From assembly GCF_900112255.1 (NCBI RefSeq), contig NZ_FOLE01000002.1, positions 193,854-257,853 of the forward strand: DNA of 64,000 nucleotides, given 5' to 3'. This DNA is from Flexibacter flexilis DSM 6793 (GTDB taxonomy: Bacteria > Bacteroidota > Bacteroidia > Cytophagales > Flexibacteraceae). The notes under the pieces were generated by a model. It saw only the letters and a program-made list of their open reading frames with translations. It had not been told where the DNA came from and ran no database searches. The position numbers and the translations under genes are program-made. How positions within the stretch are numbered: position 1 is the first letter of the stretch; each line of letters starts with the position of its first letter. Positions 44,201-52,200 of the stretch are shown here, one piece after another.

Positions 44201-45008
44201 CCGTAACCGCCGCAGGCAAATCTTTGAGTTGGTATTTGGCCGCACCGCGCAAATAGTAAGTACTTCCATTTTTGGCGTTGTTGATAAGCGATTCGTCGGC
44301 TTTGGTAACTACTTTTTGCCATTTCTGCTCCATGTACGAAGCCGCCGCACTCAAAAATGCACGGTCTTGACGGTAGTTGGTTATCCATTCCGTAACCGAC
44401 TGATTGCGTTGGGTCATGCGATTGGCCGAACGCATCGCATCCACAATGAACACATCATCCCCTACGCCCGTAATGGCAAAACCCACGAGTGTATTTTCTG
44501 CCGAAAGCACAGGACTACCGCTATGCATGGATAGTGTCGAGTTGGTTTGCATGGCATAACCGTAACCGTCTATCTGGGCAGCAAGGCTCAAAACCGCATC
44601 ATTTTTCATCATTTCCAAATAATCCGTCACATATTGCACGTTGATATTGGACTCTTGCTTGAGGCGCGTGGTCGTTACTTTAATAAACGGAAAAGGTTTG
44701 CCCGAAGGGTTACTCACCGAAAATTTTACCAACCCCGCCGATGCGTCGTCGGACAACACATTGGCTACATTGTACTTATCGCCATCGGTGTTGCGGGCTT
44801 GAATACGTGAAATATTGGGGTTTACAAACAAATCGGTTTGGGCAAGTAGCGTGCCGTTCGCATCCACAAAAACACCCGTACCATAGCCAAGCGGGGCATT
44901 GTTTTTGTCAAAAAACTGGAGCAAGACAATGGCTTTCTGCGATTTGGCTTGTGCAAAACTATTCCAGCAGATAAAAAGAGCTAATGCTACAACAAGGAGT
45001 CGTTTCAT
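38247..45008 (-). CDS. Giant TPR protein with an N-terminal trypsin-like (probably inactive) domain
   Basis: A 2,253-residue exported protein. Signal peptide KRLLVVALALFICWNSFAQA; residues about 25-215 are a trypsin/HtrA-like fold (GYGTGVFVDANGTLLAQTDLF, DDASAGLVKFSV, SMHSGSPVLS). The catalytic Ser (HSGSP) and an Asp are visible but the T-N-x-H-V His position reads AQTDLF, so it looks disabled. The remainder, about 230-2253, is close to sixty 34-residue tetratricopeptide repeats of the [Y-x-G-A-I-A-D-x-x-K-A] type. An Ala/Pro/Lys-rich linker lies near residues 983-1013, and residues about 365-599 and 600-834 are a tandem duplicate. Probably a periplasmic or surface scaffold; no function is known. 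Partners are unknown. Confidence 0.92.
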   Translation of the reverse strand: MKRLLVVALALFICWNSFAQAKSQKAIVLLQFFDKNNAPLGYGTGVFVDANGTLLAQTDLFVNPNISRIQARNTDGDKYNVANVLSDDASAGLVKFSVSNPSGKPFPFIKVTTTRLKQESNINVQYVTDYLEMMKNDAVLSLAAQIDGYGYAMQTNSTLSMHSGSPVLSAENTLVGFAITGVGDDVFIVDAMRSANRMTQRNQSVTEWITNYRQDRAFLSAAASYMEQKWQKVVTKADESLINNAKNGSTYYLRGAAKYQLKDLPAAVTDFNKAASLNSTPPNLYLWRGLALYQQEQYKEAEKDFDKAVELNIADKDIYFYRGNVRYENKEYAGAIADYTKAEQLGVADKKLYVQRANSRFRKEDYAGAIADYDKAVSLGVSEALIYNNRGKAKQLTSNAQGALEDYTQAIALDAAYLKAYENRGFLRYDQKDYAGAIADLDKLTDKNKKLYVTRGLAKYQTKDYNGAIADLGEAEKAGATDKEVYLAKGLSLFELKNYAEAETELAKAIEAGEKSQNVFEHLADARFEQNKYKSAEAAYTQAIGAGLQTAHVFERRGKSRYEQKNYTEAIADYSKAIELGTSNKEVYYDRGMARYSLKDYAGAIADYDKAVSLGVSEALVFYNRGKAKQQTGNPQGALEDYTKAIGLDANYSEAYESRGYLRYDQKDYAGAITDLDKLTDKNKKLYATRGLSKFQTKDYAGAIADLGEAEKAGATDKEVYLAKGLSLFELKNYAEAETELAKAIEAGEKSQKVFEHLADARFEQNKYKLAEAAYTQAIGAGLQTAHVFERRGKSRFEQKNYADANADLSKAIELGANEADVYYDRGMARYALKDYKGAAADFEKAKGLGSSDVDLHTKLALSYCELKQYAAALPELTKAISLGATEPRIYKQRATASFDQKDYTNAIADLNKAAELGDSSRSVSLMRGLSYYHLNKHDEAERDLSQAIARGEKSTEVYAHLGYSRYALKNYTGAIAAFDLAVPKPVAAPAAAKVPAKGAKPAASAAADVPAQVYEQRGQAKFFTKDYAGAIADLTKAIGKGVSNTEAFYNRGMARYEQKDFKGAVADLEKAKSMGSSDLDLHTRLAVSYCELKQFTAALPDLDKAISLGATDPKLFYHRGNELVAQKQYAKAIEDLNKAVTGGISDVTVHYNRGLALYEQQDYKNAVTDLELAKKMGKNSKALYAMLGDAAFELEEYEQALSALKQAQKLGATDKETTYKIGISEFETQAYAAAIQTLTKAQQAGVSEQRLLFAKGSAKYFTKDYKGALVDLNKVTEADYKTDEFYANRGSAKYLTKDYKGAIEDLSIAAKTKDKNGEVFFFLGNSHFQQKDYKATITNLEKAKELGRTDRDLFEHLGLAQYEEKDYTAAIENLKAAKEKGSQSVRMYASLGNAQAEKEDFAAALPNLNQAVTLGSKDKLVFLNRGNARYNQKDYKNSITDYSQAITLGVNTAQVYNLRGKARFKTTDNVGALADFNKALSLDNKLPDAYANRGFIKWVQKDYKAAADDATKAIDLGAQDPLAYYVRGNARYELKDYKGATEDLVKVTPADNINEKISFSNLGNAYFELKDYTAANTALSKAVELGVSDVKVLGNRGESRYMLKDYEAAITDFNKVIAQEPKNARALHLRGQSKFVKNDFAGAVADLTEAEAAGVKVVELYTNRGIAQYETKNYASSLTDLNKAIDLGNNTDAIYFHRGNAKFRTNDLTGAVADYDKAQQMGYQSAILFNNRGKAKQLQNLFPASIADFDEALKLDPKYIKAFSNRALSRFKTADYRGALTDLTTALQYSPNDEDLNVLAGRSHLELKEYRESVPYLTKVVDKGTKDENVYFYRGTAYLNMKEYQVSAKDLNKAIEMGLNTGPVFANRGEARFALKDTTGSLADLTKATTLSPEDAQLFDRKGLILQMISRHKDAIEDFSKSVSLALDVPAAYGHRGTSKLALKEYEPAIVDFDKATGLGSKEKLVLFGRGKAKYLLGNNAGAVADFDQAIAADSAYVQAYTFRGMAKTNLKQYRDAVADFNKALSFNPKNGEAYSGLANAYLVQEDYEKAISNFDLAIVNKFTDKKTYFGSALALYRLQSYAEAVKDFDEVLKKDSKDTAAYYYRASAYIELDKFDDAIADLSDYIKLSPKSIRGYLQRGQARIGLEDHEGAITDYNKAAEIEPNNANIYYYRALAKASLKDTTDAGVKSSFADFDKAIQLNPNFAEAYTSRANMKLQLDEPDLVGACQDWDKAVKLGNNSAREMLRQYCK
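41967..42062 (-). other. Ala/Pro/Lys-rich linker within the giant TPR gene
   Basis: Codes for a low-complexity segment (AVPKPVAAPAAAKVPAKGAK, then PAASAAADVPAQ) inserted inside a repeat that otherwise runs from ...GAIAAFDLA to YEQRGQAKFFTKDY. It looks like a flexible hinge between two TPR superhelices. Confidence 0.8.
42506..43915 (-). repeat. Two tandem copies of a 705 bp unit in the giant TPR gene
   Basis: Units about 42506-43210 and 43211-43915. The words CACACCCAACGAAACGG (43161 and 43866) and ACGTGTGCCG (42646 and 43351) recur exactly 705 bases apart, and the intervening text is over 90% identical by eye, with mainly third-base changes. The unit codes for 235 residues, about seven TPRs. 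Boundaries are approximate. Confidence 0.85.
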
Positions 45009-45119
45009 TGGAAAATAAATAGGTTAATGACGTTTTTTGGTATGAAAGCTAAGAAATATATTTGAAAATACAGCAAAACTGCTGTCAATATTACAACGAA
45101 CAAAGTAAAGTATAAAAAC

Positions 45120-45153
45120 AAAAAAGGTAGCTTATCCAAACGCTACCTTTTTT
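45120..45153 (-). terminator. Terminator of the GT9 gene
   Basis: 12 bp stem AAAAAAGGTAGC (45120-45131) / GCTACCTTTTTT (45142-45153) directly after the glycosyltransferase stop at 45157 (minus strand); the T-run reads in both directions. Confidence 0.85.
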
Positions 45154-45156
45154 GTT

Positions 45157-46128
45157 TTAGCCAATGTACGCCGACAAATCAAGGTCGTTCATACATTTGA
45201 AATGCTTTTGGGGGCAATGATTATAACCAATTTTGGAACAAGGTCGGCAACTCAATTCTTTATTTTCGATGACTACATAGTCGGTTCGGTACGGGTACAT
45301 TCCCAGCAGCGGCGTGGTATTACCCCAAATCGAATAGATTTTTTTGTGCAAAGCCGCCGCAATATGCATCAGGCCTGTGTCGTGGCTGTACACCACTTGC
45401 GCCTGTTGCAACAGCGATGCCGACTGATTCAAATTGAATTTTCCACAAGCATTAAAAACCTTGTTGGGCTGATTATTGGCCAAGAAATATTCTTCAATTT
45501 TCTGCGCCACGACAATGTCTTCTTTGCCGCCAAGCAGCGTAACAGGAGCGGGTATTCGTTGGCAAAGTTCTATGAGTTTATGCAGTGGCAGACGTTTGGT
45601 AAAATGCTGCGCACCAATGGCAATGGCGGCGTATCCGTTGCGATGCGAAGTGGGAATATCGCAAGGTTGCACCACGTCTTTTTCAGGAATAAAATAGTCC
45701 AAACCCTCTTGGTCGGTGTGTACACCCAACGGCGCGACGGTGGCCATGTATCTGTCCACGATGTGCATGGCTGGCATTCGGTTGATTTTGAAACGAACCA
45801 AAAGCCATTTTTCCATATTCAATTTATCAAAACTATACGCCTTCACGCCCAACGCCAACTTAATGCGCAAGGTGCGCAAGTTGTGGTGCAAGTCAATAAT
45901 GTAATCATATTTTTCTGATTTCCATTGCTTAAGCAATTGAGGCAAATTGTTTTTTTCGAGCAAATACAGTTTGTCAATATACGGATTGTCGGCCAACACA
46001 ACTTTGAAAGGTTGTTTGGTGGCATAATGAATTTCTATGTTGGGGATTTGCTTTTTGAGTGCACGCACAACAGGTGTAGTCAGGACAATATCTCCAATCG
46101 AAGAAAAACGAAGAACAAGAACTTTCAA
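45157..46128 (-). CDS. GT9 glycosyltransferase (heptosyltransferase-like)
   Basis: A 323-residue GT-B enzyme of family 9. N-terminus MKVLVLRFSSIGDIVLTTPVVRALK with the family S-x-G-D motif, ADNPYIDKLYLLEKN near residue 50, an ADP-sugar domain with AIAIGAQHFTKRLPL near 176, and the C-terminal SHDTGLMHIAAALHKKIYSIWG motif near 261. Relatives add heptose or a hexose to the LPS inner core. A cluster of Cys and His (CRPCSKIGYNHCPQKHFKC) sits at the C-terminus, as in other Bacteroidota GT9 proteins. Single gene with TATCTTTG upstream and terminator downstream. Confidence 0.92.
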   Translation of the reverse strand: MKVLVLRFSSIGDIVLTTPVVRALKKQIPNIEIHYATKQPFKVVLADNPYIDKLYLLEKNNLPQLLKQWKSEKYDYIIDLHHNLRTLRIKLALGVKAYSFDKLNMEKWLLVRFKINRMPAMHIVDRYMATVAPLGVHTDQEGLDYFIPEKDVVQPCDIPTSHRNGYAAIAIGAQHFTKRLPLHKLIELCQRIPAPVTLLGGKEDIVVAQKIEEYFLANNQPNKVFNACGKFNLNQSASLLQQAQVVYSHDTGLMHIAAALHKKIYSIWGNTTPLLGMYPYRTDYVVIENKELSCRPCSKIGYNHCPQKHFKCMNDLDLSAYIG

Positions 46129-46172
46129 GGCAAATTCGGTTTGTAAGTAAACTATAATTTCTGAAAACGTTG

Positions 46173-46180
46173 CAAAGATA
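46173..46180 (-). promoter_or_regulatory. -7 promoter element for the GT9 gene
   Basis: Minus-strand TATCTTTG matches TAnnTTTG, 45 bases before the ATG. Confidence 0.5.
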
Positions 46181-46200
46181 CGTTTCTGTGCATGATAACA

Positions 46201-46235
46201 AAAGCCCCGCCATTTATCTGAAATAGCAGGGCTTT
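46201..46235 (-). terminator. Terminator of the giant T9SS cargo gene
   Basis: Stem AAAGCCCCGC (46201-46210) / GCAGGGCTTT (46226-46235) with one mismatch, 25 bases beyond the stop codon at 46260. The U-run is short. Confidence 0.55.
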
Positions 46236-46259
46236 GTATGTTTTTAACGAAAGTGAAAG

Positions 46260-49200
46260 CTATTCTTTCACTAATCGTAAATGTTCCACTTGGTCGTTGA
46301 GTTGCAATTGGATAATGTACACGCCCGACGCCAAAGACGAAATTGTCTGGTTAAGCGAACGGTTCAGGTGCATAATATCGCCTTGCGCTACTGACAACTG
46401 ACGGCCTTCGGCACTAATCACTTGCATCATGATTGGGCTTTCGGAAGCCGTGCCAAGCATTTGCAAATTCACGTAACTAGTAGCAGGGTTCGGACTCAAC
46501 GCAAAGTTGGCGGTTAGCTTTCCTTTTTGTTCGAGGTAAACCGCATGACTATACGTTACTTCTCCGTCTATGTCCACTTGCGCCAAACGGTAGTATGCTT
46601 TTCCTGTAAAATATTGGTCGGCAAAACCGTAACGCTGTGAAGCAGAGCTTGTGCCTACACCCGACACGAAACCAATGCTTTCGTAGTGTTTGCCATCAGC
46701 CGAACGCTCTACGCGGAAGCCTTTATTTTGGTATTCGAAAGCCGTAATCCATTGCAATTGCGCTACGTTTCCTTGCAAATAACCCGTGAAAGAAACCAAA
46801 GTTACAGGCAAAGTATTGATGTCGTCGCTTACTGTCCAATCCGAGAAACCAGAAGTAGAAACACTCACTGTACGCATACCATTTACAACAGAAGGAGACT
46901 GTACAGTTCCTACCTGTTCCCAATCAGTAGCTCCTTCAGGAAGACGATACACTTGCGAACTAGTCGAAGCATTTGTACCATTATCATCATCGGCAGGCCA
47001 TGCCAAAGACAAGCCCAAAGCTCCAGAAGGTTGTGCCGTTGGTTTGATACGCCACAAACGCGCAATCCCTGCATTCGCTCCAAAAGTAACCGCATGAGAT
47101 GAGCCAGCGAAACGATATGCACGAACCGTTCCTAAATCGCTTGGCGACGAACTAACATTGACACCAATGTTACCAAAGTTAGAGCTACCGCCATTACCGA
47201 CCGTGCGAGTTGCTTTTACAATACCTTGTACATATCGAGTATTTACATTAGCCGTTTCGCCAGTGATAGTGCCCGTAGTACCCAAATCCAAAGTATCGTT
47301 GGTCGTATAAATACCACCAGAGGCAGGGCTTGATGAAAACGAAACTGTTCCTGCCACCGCCAATGAACCAAACAATGACATACCATTCAGGCGTTTGATG
47401 CTTACATTACCCAAACCACCCGTAGGCGTTGGCAAAATCAAACGTGCCGTAGTTCCGTCTATTTGTTCTACCGAAAGATGACTCGTTGTGCCACCCGTAA
47501 GGCCACCGTTTGTCCAGTTGATTGCACCTTTAAGGGCGAGTGTATTTCCATTACCAATATTCAAAGTTCCTTCAGGCAAATTACATTCGTCGTTAATGGT
47601 AAGGTTACTACCTAAAGTTACGCCACCAGAAGAGGTTCTGTTCAAAGTAAAATCATCAAAGCCACCTGTAGAACGAAGCGTACCCACAGCACCCGAACCA
47701 TTAATAACAAGGTCTGAGTTAGAGCCTTTAGCCTGGATAACACCACTTGCCCCTGTCATTACGCCAGACTCCAACGTTAGTGTATAGCTATTGATATTGA
47801 GCGTACCAGCAGGATAATCAAGCGCAGTACCCAACGCACCGCGCAACGTAACATCGCCTAACATAACCAACGTATTACCCGTACGATTTACGATGAGTTT
47901 GTCATAGCTACCAGTCGGCACATTGGTACCACCTGTGCCTGTATATTCGAGCGTAGAGCCATTGGCTGTACCATCTAAAATACCCGCAACAACATCTAAT
48001 GAACCATTATTGAGCGTTATTTTCTTACCGTTCATGTTTAATGTACCCGAAGTAAGCGTGAGTGCGGTGTTGGCACTAATGTCATTGTTGAGTATCACAC
48101 CACCCGAGTTAGCCACATCCAATGAACGGAAAGCCAATGTGCCTGATGCTTGTGTCAATTGTGCTAGACTACTACCTTTCATTGTTACCACGCCTGCGGT
48201 ATGTGTAAACGTACCTTGATTATTAAAATCACCATATACATTCAAGTTACCGCCACTACCACCAGTATTGGCAATGGTCAAGGATTTAGTAGAAGCAATT
48301 GTAATGTTATGACATTTAGCGGTAGCCGTGTCAATTACTATATTGTTTGGTGCAGTACTTACCATCGTAACATCTGTTGCTTCTTCAGGAATAGTTAGGC
48401 TTTGCCAGTTGCGACATTCAAACCAATTGGAATTGGTCGTCCCCTCCCAAACACCTGCTTCAAAAGCACCAGCCCCAATTGAAATCGAATAGCCGCCACG
48501 ATAGTTAGGGCCACCCGAATTATAATTGGATGCGCTCGTATAAGGAGTCCAATTGCCCGAACCTTGAATACGTTGTATCCAGCCGCGCTTAGATGTTTCC
48601 GTTACAGGGCCAGTATATTTATAATAGTTATTTACAGTTCCTGAGTTCGGATTATACGAAATGAAACAATCCATATCAGAAGGCTTACCAGAATTTTGAG
48701 TACCTCCTCCAGCACTGTTAGTACAAGTAGGTGTCCAAATATCACCTTTGGTATTAAACACATACAAAATACGACCACCTACATACAAATCATCACCATA
48801 ATTAACGTTTGTAGGGCCTGTGCCATTATCATCAAGTGTGCCACCTTGTAAGAAAAAGATTTGCTCACCGTTACTATTCAAATTGAAATTACCAGTGTTA
48901 GAAGACATACCCGTAAAAGTCCACGTGCTACCTGCTGGAGAAATACAAGACGAACCCGTATAGCTTGTAGGGCCACCACCCGAAATCACCATGGTAATGA
49001 CGGTACCAGCTGCAATAGTTGAGCCACTAGTAAAGGTCATACGTGCCCAGCCTTCAGATTCTCCAAAAGCATTCAGTATATAATTCGTACTTGAAGGAGA
49101 CGCAATACCAGGTGTACATTTGTTATAAGAATTATCAGTAATATCAATTACAGTACCTGGAATCAAATCTTTAAAACAAACAAAACTTATTTCATCATCG

Positions 49201-52200
49201 CTTCCAATATTGCTTGTATTAAAACCAAGAATAGCCAAATCGCCTTGTTCCAAGAACGTACCTTCTACAATATGCAACGTATGCGTGTGGTCAGTACTAC
49301 TAATGATTGCATTACTTGGCACAGAGGCAATACTAAAGACTACTTTGCTGTTTGTTGTTTTGGGATTTGTATTAGTTTCGTCATCATTAATGTTAATATT
49401 GAATGTTGCGGATGATTGACCAACCGTAATAGGTATAGTAACCGTGCTCCCCGCTTTGGCTGGAGAGGTCGTATAATCATCGGGAGAAGTACCACCATAA
49501 GTCAAATCTGTTTCTGAAACATTAAGTACGATATTACCCGATACCGCCGCCGCAGGCACTATATCAAGCGTTACGGTATAGCTACTGCCCACCGCTTCAC
49601 CTTTATACTCTTCGGTGCTGGCAAAACTAACAACCGAAGCCGCATCGTCATCCGTAATGGTGAAAGTAAAGACTTTAGCATTATTATCTATATAAATAGC
49701 CCCTGCGTTTGCAATCGTCAACACTACATCTTCATTTGGCTCGTCCACCGCATCGCGCGTAATGTTAATAGGCAAATTGATAGTAGCAGGCGTAGTAATT
49801 GTCCCTGTACGCAACGTAAGCACATTACCCACATACGAAACTTTAGTCAGGCCACTACCTGGCGTACCAAAATCATAATCCGTACCGTTGCCAGTAGCTG
49901 CACCCGAAAGGTTAATCACAATGTTTTCATTCGCAGGAACATTACCGAAAAAGCGCAATGCAATGTTATAAGTGGAAGTTCCCGCACCCGTTCCTTCTGC
50001 AAGACTTGCATCAGCAAGACTAAATTTCACGGAAGGTGAAACAATCGTATGTGAAGCACCCGCCGCAACAGAGATAGTACCCGAAGTTGGGCTACCCGAA
50101 AACGTCAAGTCGCTAAAGCTAGTCATACTAACACCTACCGTTTTATTAGAAGCGGCATTATCAATACGAATGTTGGCGGTTATAAAGAAATAAACAGAGT
50201 CTGAAGCACTAATCGTTTGAGACAAACCATCGAACAATAAAGAACCACCAGACGCAGCTGTTAGTGGTGTACCGATTTCGGTATCTGTTGTAGTACTGAA
50301 ACTATTATTGGCAGAAACCCACAATCTAAAGGAAGTAACATCTAATTCTGCATAAGTTCCTTGTGTTGTCAATCGAATAGACTGCAATGTAGCGGTGCTT
50401 CCATTGGCTTTCAAAGCTACACGATACAATACATTATTTTGTGAACCCAAAGTAGGTTGTGAACTCGGACTTGGATCTTTGGCATTTACCGAAACACTTG
50501 GCGGCGTGGCCTGAGTACCTGTCAGAGTAAAGTTATACGGATTTTCATCTGTATCATTAGTAGTAAACGAGAAGGTTGCACTATGCGCACCATCTACACC
50601 CGCAGGAGAAAAGCGAATAATAATGTTGGTATTTTCGCCAGCAGCAACTGTAATAGGGAATATACCCACACCTCCCACTATACTAAATTCTGAAGCATTT
50701 GCTCCGCCAAATACTGGGGAAGAAATAATCAAATCGCCTGAGCCTGTATTAGAAATAACAAATATTTTCTCTTGCTGACCGCCGATACTTGCCGTACCGA
50801 AGGCTACACTACCCGAACCATCTGGTATGTTTGTACCATTTTGTTCTACCACAATTTCAGGCAATACTTTTGCTGTAAAATTAACTACATACGGATTTTC
50901 GCTACCGCTATTATCGCTGTGCGCGATACTTACATTACCCGTAAAAGTACCTGTTACGCCCGAATTAAAACGTACCGTAAATGTTGTGCTGTCTCCAGCG
51001 TTTACACTGGCAGCAGGCGAGGACACGAGGCTATAACCTGTTCCCGTTACGGTAGTAGTTGAAATAGTCAACGCAGCAACTCCTGTATTTTTGATCGTAA
51101 AAACCACGTCTGTATTAGCACTTTGTTGTGCAAAACCAAAATTATAAGTGTTGGCAGTGTTATAATTCGTACCAAGTTGTTTTACTTGAATTTCTGGTTG
51201 GCAAGTAAGTGGTGCATCACCTGTCGCAATCACTTTGGCCGTAACTCCTGTATTGGGATTTACGGTACTTACACCGTTCCAGTTACCATCTGCATCAGTG
51301 GCGGCACAACCTACCACGTTGCCTGTCGTACGGCTTAGTGCCGCTATATAACGAACACCATTCGTGTTAGTATTGGGAATAATAGCACCCCAAGCACCAG
51401 CAACACCATCTACATTAGTATCATAATAATCTACATAATCGGCAGCGGTTACTGTATTGCCATCACTTTCGATAAATGTACAATACAACGGACGGCCAGT
51501 ACCCGCCATGTTGCTACTGAGCAGTACAAAATCCTGTGCAGTACCCAACGATGTAGAACGAATGCCCGTTACATTAGAAGCCGCAGAACCGAAAGCAACT
51601 GCTGTCATGGTTAGTTTGGTAGTAAGATATAAAGCTGGCGTGCTTCCTCCTGCCCCATCGTTAAGCGCAATACGCACATAAACATTATTGCCTGCCGTAA
51701 ACGTAGCATTCTGAGTTGGTTCTGTGATAAACCAGCCAGTATAATTACCGCGCGAGTCTGTCGTAATATTTATATAATTAGTGCTAATACTCGTAGCATT
51801 TGTATAAACAAAATTGCCTGAAGTAGGAACAAAATACGCATTGCCCGCACCTGCATTGTTATAATCATCAGTAGCCACAACGCAACCGTTAACTGCACGA
51901 TAAGTTGTATTAGCCAAAAGCCCAGACAAAGTAAGGCGATATGCCACAGGCACACGGTTATTACCTGAAGCCGTTGGGTACGCTACATATTGAGGAAAAA
52001 GTGTTTCGTCTATACCGTAAAACTGAATCGCGCTGCTGGCCGCCGAAGTCGTAAGGCTCATGCCGCTGGTTGCTGCTGCCATGAATTGCACTCCACTTTC
52101 GATGCCGTCGTAAGTAGTCGTAATCGTTACACTACTTGCGCCCGCTGCGATAATGCCCGTAATAGTAGTTAAGCTACCCGAACCATTGGCCACACTCAAA

